NCBI RefSeq assembly: GCF_963666665.1
Contig: NZ_OY762999.1
Span: 787,501-851,500 of the forward strand
Direction of reading: 5' to 3'
Length of the DNA: 64,000 nucleotides
Source: Maridesulfovibrio sp.
GTDB taxonomy: Bacteria; Desulfobacterota; Desulfovibrionia; Desulfovibrionales; Desulfovibrionaceae
A program made the translations under genes and the position numbers. The notes below the pieces were generated by a model. It had not been told where the DNA came from. It ran no database searches and saw nothing but the letters and a program-made list of their open reading frames with translations. Of this stretch, positions 25,669 through 33,739 are shown one piece after another (within the stretch, counting starts at the first letter, position 1; each line of letters opens with the position of its first letter).

Positions 25669-27609
25669 ATGCGGCATAAGCCGGTTGTTGCGGTATTGGT
25701 GATGATTTCGGTTTTATGGGGGTTGCCGTTTTCCGCATCTGCTGCTGATTTATCTGTATTCAAGGAGCGTCCCAGACTTTATTTCAATAAGGCCCGCTTA
25801 AAGCAATTGCGTTCTTTTAAAGATGAAAAGCCTTATTCTGAGTTTTTGCGCATCATTCGTAAGCGGGCCAAGGCAATGGTGGGCAATAGAGTTCCGAACA
25901 ATCTGCTTCGCTACAATAGTGAAACTGTACGCCGCCCTGCTGACGGGCTGGTGGATAGCGCTTTCTATTACTTGATTACCGGTGATTCTAGTTCTTTTAT
26001 TGCTGTTCAGAATTTGTTGCGGACTTTTTGTTCCGCACAGGTCTGGGGTAATAATGAAGATATTGGAGCCGCACACGGTCTTTTTGCCCTTTCTCTCGCA
26101 TATGACTGGTTTTACGATGAATTATCCTCGGCTATGCGGTTGATGGTCAAGGATTCGATCATCGAACATGCAGAGATATTGAATGAGATCCTTCGCTCTA
26201 AACGTTTGTGGTGGGCTCAGTCCCGTGGCCTGCTTCAGAACCATAACTATGTAAATGCCGGTGCCTTGGCTGTTGCCGGGATTGCATTATACGGCGATGA
26301 TCGGCGGGCATTGGACTGGCTGAAAACAGCTGAAGATAATTTCAATCTGGTTCTGCCCCTGCTTTCACCTGACGGAGCTTCTCACGAAGGGGTCGGCTAC
26401 TGGAGTTACGGAACTCTCTGGCTGCTTAACTATTATATGGCTATGGCCCCAGCGCAGGGACTGGAGATGGTTCGTGATAGCGGTTTTTTGCGCAATACGG
26501 CCAAGTTCAGACTTTACGCCTCTTTGCCCGGATTCAGATACAATGTTGATTTTGCTGATTCTCCCATGGTTGATTTCTACGGCCCGGGAGCAATCCTGCG
26601 TTGTCTTGCCCAGATTTTTAAAGACAGGCATGCCCAGTGGCTGGCAGCTGAGATTGAGCGTAAAAGGCTCATGAGCACCGTGCTATGGCAGGATTATATC
26701 TGGTACGATAAGCAGATAGAGCCACAGGAACCGCAGAATCTTCCGCTTGATGCATGGTTTGAAAATCTCGGAATTCTGCTGACCCGTTCCTCGTGGGAAG
26801 ATGATGCTTCACTTGTCTTTTTCAAGTGCGGTCCACCACAGGGATTTCATGCTTTGTCCAAGGGCATTTTCCCCGGTTCGCATATCCATCCTGATGCAGG
26901 GCATTTCGGGATGTGGCTTGGTAAGCGTTCGTTGGTTAATGATGACGGTTTCTTGCTTAAGAAGCTTTCTATTAATCATAACATTCCGGTTTTTGATAAG
27001 ATCGGACAACTTGGTGAAGGTACGGCTGTTTTTCAGCTTTATGACTATAAGAAAGGTAAAGGTTCCACTCCTAAGCCCCGCTTTGTGAGCGGAGATGGGT
27101 ACCAAGGTGTTGAAGTTGAGCTGGCAGGATACTATCCTGCTTCTGTGCGTCCGAAATCTTGGAAGCGGGCAATTGTGGTCATCAACGGTGAAGATATTTT
27201 TGTGCGTGACCGGATAATTCCGGCAGGTAATACCAGTATCCTTTACCCAATGCATGTATACCGTAAGGGCCGTTTGGTCAGCGATGCCGGAGTTGGTAAA
27301 GTCTGCTTAGAGCTGGATAGCGGTTACAGTCTCAATTTCTATGGTCAGGATTTCAGTACTTCGTTTAGAAAATACACAGGACTCTTGTGGTTTATGGGTA
27401 AGAAGATTCCCCGTTCAGGTATGCTTTTTCAGGCGGAGCGCAAGACCTCAGACCCTTCTGTCATGTATACGGCAGTGGGGCGTACTCCTGATGGATGCTC
27501 CGATCCGTCACTGTTCGACAGTTCTGTTGGCGGAGATAATGTTAAAGTCGAGTCCCGCAGCGGAAGATATAGAATTGATTTTTCAACGCTCAAGGTGAGC
27601 AGATTATGA
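25669..27609 (+). CDS. heparinase II/III-family polysaccharide lyase, exported
   Basis: 646 residues with a signal peptide (to ASA-AD, about residue 26). An alpha-toroid N-terminal half (RPRLYFNKARLKQLR, then NHNYVNAGALAV near 198-210 and GASHEGVGYWSYG) precedes a beta-sheet C-terminal half with HPDAGHFGMWLG around 410. These strings are typical of the heparinase II/III group, which cleaves uronic-acid polysaccharides by beta-elimination. In an exopolysaccharide locus it likely trims or degrades the polymer in the periplasm or outside. Its stop overlaps the sulfotransferase start (ATGA). Confidence 0.85.
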   Translation: MRHKPVVAVLVMISVLWGLPFSASAADLSVFKERPRLYFNKARLKQLRSFKDEKPYSEFLRIIRKRAKAMVGNRVPNNLLRYNSETVRRPADGLVDSAFYYLITGDSSSFIAVQNLLRTFCSAQVWGNNEDIGAAHGLFALSLAYDWFYDELSSAMRLMVKDSIIEHAEILNEILRSKRLWWAQSRGLLQNHNYVNAGALAVAGIALYGDDRRALDWLKTAEDNFNLVLPLLSPDGASHEGVGYWSYGTLWLLNYYMAMAPAQGLEMVRDSGFLRNTAKFRLYASLPGFRYNVDFADSPMVDFYGPGAILRCLAQIFKDRHAQWLAAEIERKRLMSTVLWQDYIWYDKQIEPQEPQNLPLDAWFENLGILLTRSSWEDDASLVFFKCGPPQGFHALSKGIFPGSHIHPDAGHFGMWLGKRSLVNDDGFLLKKLSINHNIPVFDKIGQLGEGTAVFQLYDYKKGKGSTPKPRFVSGDGYQGVEVELAGYYPASVRPKSWKRAIVVINGEDIFVRDRIIPAGNTSILYPMHVYRKGRLVSDAGVGKVCLELDSGYSLNFYGQDFSTSFRKYTGLLWFMGKKIPRSGMLFQAERKTSDPSVMYTAVGRTPDGCSDPSLFDSSVGGDNVKVESRSGRYRIDFSTLKVSRL

Positions 27610-28580
27610 TTCATGCATTTATTCTTTATGATAGCCGCTCCGGTTCGACTTTGCTTTCCTCGCTGCTGAATCAGTATGCCGGGGTTGTGGTTGGGCAGGA
27701 AAGTCATTTTATCTCACTAGTTCTTGAAAATTATCGGGATGAAAAATTACTGACTGTTGACGGGGTGCTGGAGCTTCTTTATTCCGAACCTCGTTTTGTG
27801 GAATGGAATGTTGACCGTGAACAATTGCGTAGTCGATTGACTGGGTTGGGGGATTTGAGCTACCGCGCCGTGTTTGATGCTGTTTTCAAAGAGTATCTTG
27901 AGGTTCGCGGGGAAAGGCTGCCTGAAGTTTTGGTCATCAAAGGTGCAAGGCATGATTTCCACATGGCCAAATTGAAAACCATATATAGCGACGCTCGGTT
28001 TGTTTTTCTGCTTCGTGACGGCAGGGCAGTGTTTAATTCAAAATTGGACATGGTCTCCCTGACCGGAATGAAGATGTCCAACAATGTATTCCAAGCCGCC
28101 TTTGATTGGAAGAATATGATACAAAGGGTGGCAGGAGAGTCGGTAATCCGGTTACGTTTCGAAGACCTGCTTGCCGCACCGGAGCGAGAAGTTGTTCGCA
28201 TACTTGACGAATTTGGTGTCAGCCCGGAAGGTAAAAAAGTTGTTGCTTCCCAGCAGGATTATTCCCAGCTGATCGGAAACAGGCAAAAGCATCTGCATCA
28301 GAATGTCGGAAAGGCCCCGGATCGCGCCATTGCAGAGAAATGGAAAGAGCGGCTTAGTCCTGCCCAGATTCAACTGTATGAATTGATCTGTGCACAGGAG
28401 CTTTTGCAGAGTGGCTATAAATTATGTGCATCCGGAAATGTGCCGTTTATGGACAGTGTGCGCGTAATTGTCGGACAGGGGGGGCACTGGCTCTGGCTGA
28501 AACTGCGTAATGTTTTTTATTATACTTTTATAGAGCGGAGTCTTCTTCGCAAGCTGAGGGAAAAGCGGTTTGAGCAGTGA
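27606..28580 (+). CDS. PAPS-dependent sulfotransferase
   Basis: 324 residues. The 5'-phosphosulfate-binding loop YDSRSGSTLLSSLL is at residues 8-21 and the 3'-phosphate-binding strand FVFLLRDGRAVFNS at about 133-146. It belongs to the sulfotransferase family that moves sulfate from PAPS to sugars or other acceptors. Coupled by ATGA to the heparinase gene, so the likely acceptor is the locus polysaccharide. A cytoplasmic enzyme would act on the lipid-linked unit before export. No signal peptide was seen. The end overlaps the flippase start by 11 bases. Confidence 0.85.
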   Translation: MIHAFILYDSRSGSTLLSSLLNQYAGVVVGQESHFISLVLENYRDEKLLTVDGVLELLYSEPRFVEWNVDREQLRSRLTGLGDLSYRAVFDAVFKEYLEVRGERLPEVLVIKGARHDFHMAKLKTIYSDARFVFLLRDGRAVFNSKLDMVSLTGMKMSNNVFQAAFDWKNMIQRVAGESVIRLRFEDLLAAPEREVVRILDEFGVSPEGKKVVASQQDYSQLIGNRQKHLHQNVGKAPDRAIAEKWKERLSPAQIQLYELICAQELLQSGYKLCASGNVPFMDSVRVIVGQGGHWLWLKLRNVFYYTFIERSLLRKLREKRFEQ

Positions 28581-30018
28581 ACACTCCAATTTGAAGAAGC
28601 TGATTCTTGTCTTCACAGCCAAGGGAGTGAAGGGGATAGGCGGCTTGCTGCTGGCATGGGTGCTGGCTATGAAGTTCGGTGCTTACGGAACCGGTCTTTT
28701 TTTTATCGGCTACACTTTTGCTTTTCTTTGTGCCAATTTTGCTCAGCTGGGACTCGGTAACGCGTGTTTACGCTATATTCCACAGGTCAGGGAACAGCAT
28801 GAATCCAATCTTTCTGCTATGTGGACCATTTCACAGTTGATTGTTGGGGGCTTTGCGTTACTGCTTTCTGGCGCGGTTATGTTCTATGCTGAACCTGTTG
28901 CCGGTTTGGTTTTTAAAAATGTGTCAAAATGGGCGTATATTTTTTATGCTTCCCCCATTATTTTTTTTTGGAGCCTGACCAGAACCAACATAATGGTCCG
29001 CCAGAGCCTTGGCGATATGTCTGGAATCACGGTGGTGGAAAATCTCATAATTCCGCTGGGCATGTTGCTTTTGTCTGCTTCGGCCTTTGTTATCGATTTT
29101 GATGTCCTTTGTTTTCTTTCCGCAGTCACCGCTCTTTATGCGGTATCGTTCTTATATTCTTTTTTTAGTACGCGCGGGGATTACGGTTTACATTTCTCCC
29201 TGCGGCTGCACAGTTCCGTAAGTGTCCGGGAAATTGTTGTTTATTCCATTCCACTTTTGATTGTCGCATTTTCTCAGACTTCATTGATCTGGATAAATAC
29301 ACTTATCCTCGGCGCTGTGGGCGCGGTGGTTGATTCCGCTCTCTTTGTGGCTGCCATGAAAGTTGCGGTGAGCATTTCCATACTGCTTTACACATTCAAC
29401 AGCGTTTATGCTCCGCAGATTTCTGCTGTTTACGCTCGTGAAGATAATGAAGCTCTTTGCTCCATGTACCGCGAGGCCACCCATGCATTGACTTTGTTCT
29501 CATTCATCCTGCTGGCCGGGGTGGCTGTTTATGCAGATGTCATCATGAACTTTTTCGGGGCGCAATACACTGCCGGGACAAGTTGTCTGCTTTGGATGCT
29601 ACTCGGACAGATCTGCAATTGCTACACTGGACCGGTGGGATACCTGCTGATTCTTTCCGGTAAATCAAGGCTTGAGGTCTTCAACACGGTTGCAGGATTG
29701 ATTCTCAATGCGGGGCTCTGTGTGCTGCTTTACAACAGCCTAGGGGTGAGCGGTGCCGGTTTGGCTTTCTGCTTTTCCAATGTATTGATTAACCTGCTTC
29801 GCTATTTTCAATGCCGTAATTCTTTCGGAATCAGTTGGCTGGACAGCAAACAGAAATTCTTTGTTTTTTTACAGTTGTTTATAGTTGGTACTTATATGAT
29901 TTTATACAGCTATGGTGTGAATAGAGAGTTGTCCGTTGCGGTCCTTTTGATTTCATATTTGCTGCTTAATATCAATAATATAAGGTCGTTGGCCGCAGGT
30001 TTGCGTTCTCGTAATTAA
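28570..30018 (+). CDS. polysaccharide flippase (Wzx / MOP superfamily)
   Basis: 482 residues with about 12-14 hydrophobic spans and the pattern of Wzx-type flippases (early FTAKGVKGIGGLLLAWVLAMKFGAYG, central gap, second half with SVYAPQISAVYARED). It should flip the undecaprenyl-linked repeat unit across the inner membrane for polymerisation. TTG at 28570 is used as start because GAGGG lies nine bases upstream and the reading frame overlaps the sulfotransferase end; no ATG or GTG in frame is nearby. Its stop overlaps by four bases the stop of the convergent wtpC gene. Last gene of the locus. Confidence 0.85.
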   Translation: MSSEHSNLKKLILVFTAKGVKGIGGLLLAWVLAMKFGAYGTGLFFIGYTFAFLCANFAQLGLGNACLRYIPQVREQHESNLSAMWTISQLIVGGFALLLSGAVMFYAEPVAGLVFKNVSKWAYIFYASPIIFFWSLTRTNIMVRQSLGDMSGITVVENLIIPLGMLLLSASAFVIDFDVLCFLSAVTALYAVSFLYSFFSTRGDYGLHFSLRLHSSVSVREIVVYSIPLLIVAFSQTSLIWINTLILGAVGAVVDSALFVAAMKVAVSISILLYTFNSVYAPQISAVYAREDNEALCSMYREATHALTLFSFILLAGVAVYADVIMNFFGAQYTAGTSCLLWMLLGQICNCYTGPVGYLLILSGKSRLEVFNTVAGLILNAGLCVLLYNSLGVSGAGLAFCFSNVLINLLRYFQCRNSFGISWLDSKQKFFVFLQLFIVGTYMILYSYGVNRELSVAVLLISYLLLNINNIRSLAAGLRSRN

Positions 30019-31052
30019 AACAGGTGCAGGCTTTGCTCCGGAACAGCTACTTTGATGGGCAGTCCCGGTTCCAACTCGCCATTTCCAATCATTTTCCTCG
30101 GAACAAGGGCATAGATTTCCATGCCGTCGTAATCAAGAGTTACCCGGGCATGGAAGCCTCCGGCTGTTATGCCTTTGACTGTGGCGTAAAAGCTGTTCTG
30201 CCCGTTGTGTTTTCCAATCTCACTGCCCAGCAACACTTCTTCAGGACGGAAGGCCAATCTTGTTTCCGAACCTGATCTTTTTTTGGTGTAAGTCAGGTTC
30301 AGGTCGCTAAACTTTACGTAATCAGTCATGGGTGTGCAGGGGTAGATGTTGGACATACCAACGAATCCGGCCACGAACTCAGAACCCGGAGAGTTGAAAA
30401 TATCCCTGATTTTACCTTTGCGGATCAGCTTACCGTTTCTGATGATGGCTCCATTGGTGGAAAGATAGAGTGCTTCGTCAAAGTCGTGGGTGACCATGAC
30501 AAAGGTTATTCCGGTTTCGCGATGAAGGTTTTTAAGCAGGTCTTGAACTTCCTGACGGAAAGCCGGGTCCAAAGCGGAAAGCGGCTCATCAAGTAGCAGC
30601 ACTGCCGGGTCCACCAGCAGGGCGCGGGCAATGGCAGCGCGTTGACGCTCTCCGCCTGAAAGGTGACGAGGGGTTCGGGCCAGCAGGTGGGAAATATTCA
30701 GCTTTTCGGCAAGTTCTTCTGCTTTGCGCATTGCGCTGTCTGCGCTGATACCTTTATATTTCGCGCCGAAGGTTATGTTTTCCAGCACGTTACGGTGCGG
30801 GAATAGTGCGTAATCCTGATAAACAATGGACAGTCCCCGTTTTTCAGGAGGCAGATAGGTAATTTCACTGCCGGAAATTTTTATGGAGCCGGATGATACC
30901 GGAACCAGTCCGGCAATTGTCTCCAGCAGCACAGATTTACCGGAACCTGTAGGTCCGAGCAGGGTGAAGAAATCCCCTTCCGGGATGTGAAGGCTGATGT
31001 CCTGCAGAGAAAATTTAGGCAGTTTAACGTTGAGCTTTTCAATTTTGATCAT
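30015..31052 (-). CDS. wtpC: tungstate/molybdate ABC transporter ATPase
   Basis: 345 residues. Walker A GPTGSGKS is at 33-40, the signature HLSGGERQR near 132, Walker B LLLDEPLSALDP, and the His-loop MVTHDFDEAL. A C-terminal TOBE-like domain starts after about 240 (NIYPCTPM, FRPEEVLLG), as in molybdate-type ATPases. It powers uptake by the WtpB permease. Its start overlaps the wtpB end by four bases (ATGA type), and its stop overlaps the stop of the convergent flippase gene. The specific oxyanion is inferred from the binding protein. Confidence 0.9.
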   Translation of the reverse strand: MIKIEKLNVKLPKFSLQDISLHIPEGDFFTLLGPTGSGKSVLLETIAGLVPVSSGSIKISGSEITYLPPEKRGLSIVYQDYALFPHRNVLENITFGAKYKGISADSAMRKAEELAEKLNISHLLARTPRHLSGGERQRAAIARALLVDPAVLLLDEPLSALDPAFRQEVQDLLKNLHRETGITFVMVTHDFDEALYLSTNGAIIRNGKLIRKGKIRDIFNSPGSEFVAGFVGMSNIYPCTPMTDYVKFSDLNLTYTKKRSGSETRLAFRPEEVLLGSEIGKHNGQNSFYATVKGITAGGFHARVTLDYDGMEIYALVPRKMIGNGELEPGLPIKVAVPEQSLHLF

Positions 31053-31837
31053 GATTCTCTGCTCCCCAGTCCGCGTGAAAGAAGTCGCAGTGCAGCAAAC
31101 AGCACCAATGATAGAAAAATCAGCCAGATAGCCACAGGACGTGAATAGGAAAGCCCGTAGGCGGTGAACCGTTCGTACATCAGCACTGGTGCGATCATGG
31201 GATGGTAGGCAACGATAACAACTGCGCCGAATTCACTCAGCGCGCGGGCCATGCACATGATCATCCCGGTCAGTAATGAACGCCAAGCCAGCGGCAAGGT
31301 AACCCGCAGAAATGTCTGTGTAGGTGAAGCCCCTAAGGTTCGGGCTGCTTTTTCGAGTCTCTCGGGAACAGCTTCAAATCCGTCCCGTGCGGCATTGAGA
31401 TAAAAAGGTAACCCAACAAAGACCAGAACAGCTACAATGCCTGTATTTGTACCCATAATGCGGATTCCGGCATCCAGAAGCATCTGCCCTATCCAGTGAT
31501 TTCGTCCGGCAATGGACAGCAGTGCAATACCGATTACCGGATGCGGAATCATAATCGGCATGTCTATGATGGATTCCACCAGTGCTTTGCCTTTGAAATC
31601 CTTGCGGGCCAGCATGAAGGCGAAAGGAGTGCCGATGGTAAAAGATATGAGTGCCGCCATACCGGAACAAAGCATGCTGCGACTGATGGCTGCGCGAACA
31701 TCCGGGTCCATGATGGTTTCAAGAAGTTCATTTACGCTTGAGCCTAATATCAACTGGCTTAACGGAACCAGAATGAAGCCTAGGACCAGAATGGTGGAAA
31801 GAACTGAGCTGACTGAAGTCTTGTGGAATTTTTTCAT
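31049..31837 (-). CDS. wtpB: tungstate/molybdate ABC transporter permease
   Basis: 262 residues with about six membrane spans and the binding-protein-dependent permease EAA loop (EKAARTLGASPTQTFLRVTLPLAWRS, about 165-190), which contacts the ATPase. It forms the inner-membrane channel with WtpC. It lies between wtpA and wtpC, separated from wtpA by a strong hairpin at 31849-31880. That hairpin probably lowers expression of permease and ATPase compared with the binding protein. Confidence 0.9.
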   Translation of the reverse strand: MKKFHKTSVSSVLSTILVLGFILVPLSQLILGSSVNELLETIMDPDVRAAISRSMLCSGMAALISFTIGTPFAFMLARKDFKGKALVESIIDMPIMIPHPVIGIALLSIAGRNHWIGQMLLDAGIRIMGTNTGIVAVLVFVGLPFYLNAARDGFEAVPERLEKAARTLGASPTQTFLRVTLPLAWRSLLTGMIMCMARALSEFGAVVIVAYHPMIAPVLMYERFTAYGLSYSRPVAIWLIFLSLVLFAALRLLSRGLGSRES

Positions 31838-31848
31838 AGGCGGGAATT

Positions 31849-31880
31849 AATGAAAGCCGGGGATCTCCCCGGCTTTCATT
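31849..31880 (-). terminator. strong intercistronic hairpin between wtpA and wtpB
   Basis: Perfect 14-bp stem (31849-31862 with 31867-31880; core GAAAGCCGGGG) and a 4-base loop, directly after the wtpA stop. On the minus strand only a short, broken T-rich stretch follows, so partial termination or protection of the wtpA mRNA end is likelier than complete termination. Confidence 0.7.
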
Positions 31881-31890
31881 TTTGGTCGGA

Positions 31891-32868
31891 TTATTTATTT
31901 ACTTTTACAAGTTTCTGCAGTTCAGCGGGCATGTTCTTAACCATGGCTTCATCAGGGACAATGGCAGGAACAAAAGGAGGCTGGCCCATTTCTTTCAGGA
32001 TTTTCAGGCCGCCTTCAGGGGAGAGCATGTAAGCCATGAAAGCAGTGGCTGCAGCTTTGTTGGGGGCGTCCTTAAGCTTGGTGATACCGTAAGTGATTGA
32101 TTTTCCAACACGTTCAATGGTGGTGCCGGGTTTATTGCCGCTTACAGTTACTTTCGCCTGTTTGTAGAAGTTGTTGTATTTGTAGTCGGAAAGATTGATG
32201 TGTTTATCAAGGGTAATGTATTTCAGGCCGTGCTGTACTGCCACGGAGAGGTATTCCCAAGCGTAGTCCATGTTTCCTGTTTTGAGCAGTGAGATCAGTT
32301 CAACTGATTTGGGGCGGACCCATTCTTTCTTGCGCTGTTTGATGAGTTTATCAAAGAGGCCTTCTTTGCCGTAAAATTTTTCAGCCAGCTGCATAACCAT
32401 CACGCTGCGGTAGCCGCAGGGATCAAGGTTGGGATCTGAGTGACCCCAGACAACGCCGGGCTTCTGGATGATTTCATACCAGTTGTCGGAATTGATCTCA
32501 GATGCGTATTTGGACTGGTCTGTGTAACAGAGAACAAGCTGGTTGGTTGCAAAGCGGATGTTGAAATCTGCAAACTTGGGAATCAGGTTTTTGTCGATGA
32601 CAACGTAGTCTGCGGAAGCCATGATATCAGCAGGTTTGCCCACTTCAGAGATCATACGTGCCATTTTGGTGGAACCACCGGCCTCGCGTTTGATGTCAAC
32701 GCCGGGATGCATGGCTTCGAATTCCTTTTCCATCTTAGCAAGGGGAACGGAAAGGCTGCCGGCGTGGAACATGATTACATCGCCGCTGAGTTTTTCGGTT
32801 GCAAAGCCCGGAACAGCGGATACCAGTGAAAGCATGACGAGAATCACTCCTAAAGATATTGAACGCAT
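31891..32868 (-). CDS. wtpA: tungstate/molybdate-binding periplasmic protein
   Basis: 325 residues with a signal peptide (cleavage near GFA-TE, about 24). The segments VIMFHAGSLSVPL, KREAGGSTKMARMI, ADIMASADY, FATNQLVLCYTD and DPCGYRSVMV closely follow the WtpA family, which binds tungstate (and molybdate) in an unusual six-coordinate site using acidic side chains. This fits the need of anaerobes for tungsten or molybdenum in formate dehydrogenases and related enzymes. ATG at 32868 has a TGGAG site. A strong promoter (32919-32947) with an adjoining 16-bp palindrome lies upstream. Confidence 0.93.
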   Translation of the reverse strand: MRSISLGVILVMLSLVSAVPGFATEKLSGDVIMFHAGSLSVPLAKMEKEFEAMHPGVDIKREAGGSTKMARMISEVGKPADIMASADYVVIDKNLIPKFADFNIRFATNQLVLCYTDQSKYASEINSDNWYEIIQKPGVVWGHSDPNLDPCGYRSVMVMQLAEKFYGKEGLFDKLIKQRKKEWVRPKSVELISLLKTGNMDYAWEYLSVAVQHGLKYITLDKHINLSDYKYNNFYKQAKVTVSGNKPGTTIERVGKSITYGITKLKDAPNKAAATAFMAYMLSPEGGLKILKEMGQPPFVPAIVPDEAMVKNMPAELQKLVKVNK

Positions 32869-32918
32869 TTTTTTTCTCCAGTTTAGGATAATTAAAAAAA
32901 TAAGGGAATTGGAATAAC

Positions 32919-32947
32919 CGTATATTTTGTAGGGGAATTATTGTCAA
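32919..32947 (-). promoter_or_regulatory. sigma-70-type promoter of the wtp operon
   Basis: On the minus strand: TTGACA (32947-32942), 17-base spacer, TATACG (32924-32919). Perfect -35 and optimal spacing; transcription would start about 45 bases before the wtpA ATG. Confidence 0.65.
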
Positions 32948-32948
32948 A

Positions 32949-32964
32949 CATGACATATGTCATG
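32949..32964. promoter_or_regulatory. 16-bp palindromic operator candidate upstream of wtpA
   Basis: CATGACATATGTCATG, a perfect 16-bp palindrome one base upstream of the -35 box of the wtp promoter. Its position suits a metal-oxyanion regulator (ModE- or TunR-type regulators control such genes in related bacteria). The regulator itself is not in this window and I did not match the site to a published motif. Confidence 0.55.
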
Positions 32965-33011
32965 GAGAGCATAATTAAGGGGCGTGAGTTTGGGCAGAAA
33001 TAGATAGGCAT

Positions 33012-33036
33012 AAAAAAAGCAGCATTAATATGCTGC
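33012..33036 (-). terminator. intrinsic terminator after the ribbon-helix-helix gene
   Basis: Stem GCAGCAT / ATGCTGC (33019-33025 with 33030-33036) and a run of seven T on the minus strand (33018-33012). It lies about 155 bases past the stop of the minus-strand regulator gene. Confidence 0.7.
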
Positions 33037-33075
33037 GTGGTAAATTCCCTGCGGTGGGATTTATGAAGAAACATG

Positions 33076-33123
33076 GGCGCAAAAGTCAGGTCAGCTTGTC
33101 AGTCAGTTCCTGATTTTTGCGCC
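33076..33123. other. long hairpin in the 3' region of the ribbon-helix-helix gene
   Basis: Fifteen-base arms GGCGCAAAAGTCAGG (33076-33090) and CCTGATTTTTGCGCC (33109-33123) with one non-pairing or wobble position and an 18-base loop that itself repeats GTCAG. No T-run on either side. With the terminator at 33012 it would make a structured 3' untranslated region of about 180 bases. Confidence 0.55.
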
Positions 33124-33192
33124 TTCCCTTGTTTCAATAGCCGCAAGTTGTTGAGGTTGTTATTGTGTGCGGCCTGCGTGATTGCAATTGGG

Positions 33193-33411
33193 TTACTGTG
33201 AAATCTGCTTTGTTGTTTTTGTTGCGATGTCGTTGTCGTTGCAGAGCCTCACGCGGTTGTAAAACAGATCTTCAGGTTCGGCCTTGCTGAACAGTTCCTG
33301 CAGCAGGACATTTAAAAACATGCTCTTGCTGATTCCAAGATTCTGGCAGGCTTCTTCGATCTTTTCATTGATTTCATGGTTCAGGTACACATCTGATAGG
33401 CGTGTATGCAT
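33193..33411 (-). CDS. small ribbon-helix-helix (CopG/Arc-like) regulator
   Basis: 72 residues from the ATG at 33411, which has an excellent AAGGAGG site; the frame extends upstream but without one. The pattern is a short beta strand (LSDVYL), a helix (NHEINEKIEEACQNLG), then ISKSMFLNVLLQELFSK. This matches the ribbon-helix-helix fold: strand, helix, SKSxF turn, helix. A tail of about 28 polar residues follows. Such proteins are dimeric DNA-binding repressors that prefer short repeated sites. It points away from the TGTGCA repeat array (33590-33652) and the small-RNA candidate. No toxin gene lies beside it, so a toxin-antitoxin role has no support here. Confidence 0.65.
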   Translation of the reverse strand: MHTRLSDVYLNHEINEKIEEACQNLGISKSMFLNVLLQELFSKAEPEDLFYNRVRLCNDNDIATKTTKQISQ

Positions 33412-33589
33412 AATTTCCTCCTTATCTTCTAAGTGGTGTCTATGGTATATTGAGTTTTGATTCAATGTTTCTTCGTTTACCACTAGTAATAACATAATAC
33501 GAAAAAACAGTTATGTACAGTGGGTTGCGCGTTTTTAACCGTTCTGTCGTCAATCCTTAAACTTAACATTGAGTAGAAGACTGAATGGA

Positions 33590-33652
33590 TGTGCAGTTTG
33601 TGAACTTGTGCATTGCACATATGTGCAAAAAATATGTGCAAGAAAATGTGCA
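33590..33652 (+). promoter_or_regulatory. TGTGCA repeat array, candidate enhancer/operator
   Basis: Five direct copies of TGTGCA (starting at 33590, 33607, 33622, 33635, 33647) and one inverted copy (TGCACA at 33614), within 63 bases. They create a perfect 16-bp palindrome TTGCACATATGTGCAA at 33613-33628, centred about 119 bases before the predicted sigma-54 start. That is a usual distance for binding sites of sigma-54 activators. Alternatively it may serve the divergent ribbon-helix-helix regulator. The rest of 33412-33712 is AT-rich with no open frame I trust. Confidence 0.65.
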
Positions 33653-33712
33653 GGGTGAGTAAGTGAAAAAGTTTATTTTGTTTAAGTTGCTGTAAATAAA
33701 GGAATAGCTTTT

Positions 33713-33729
33713 TTGGCACGCTAGATGCT
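33713..33729 (+). promoter_or_regulatory. sigma-54 promoter, near consensus
   Basis: TTGGCACG-CTAG-ATGCT against the consensus YTGGCACG-N4-TTGCW: one mismatch in the 13 fixed positions, with the invariant GG and GC exactly spaced. The start would fall near 33740. There is no plus-strand gene downstream until 34895, but a terminator lies at 33837-33875. Confidence 0.8.
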
Positions 33730-33739
33730 AAATGGAAAT

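Noticed and set aside
32892..33074. 60-codon minus-strand frame over the wtp operator
   Set aside because: No ribosome site, covers a terminator and promoter elements.
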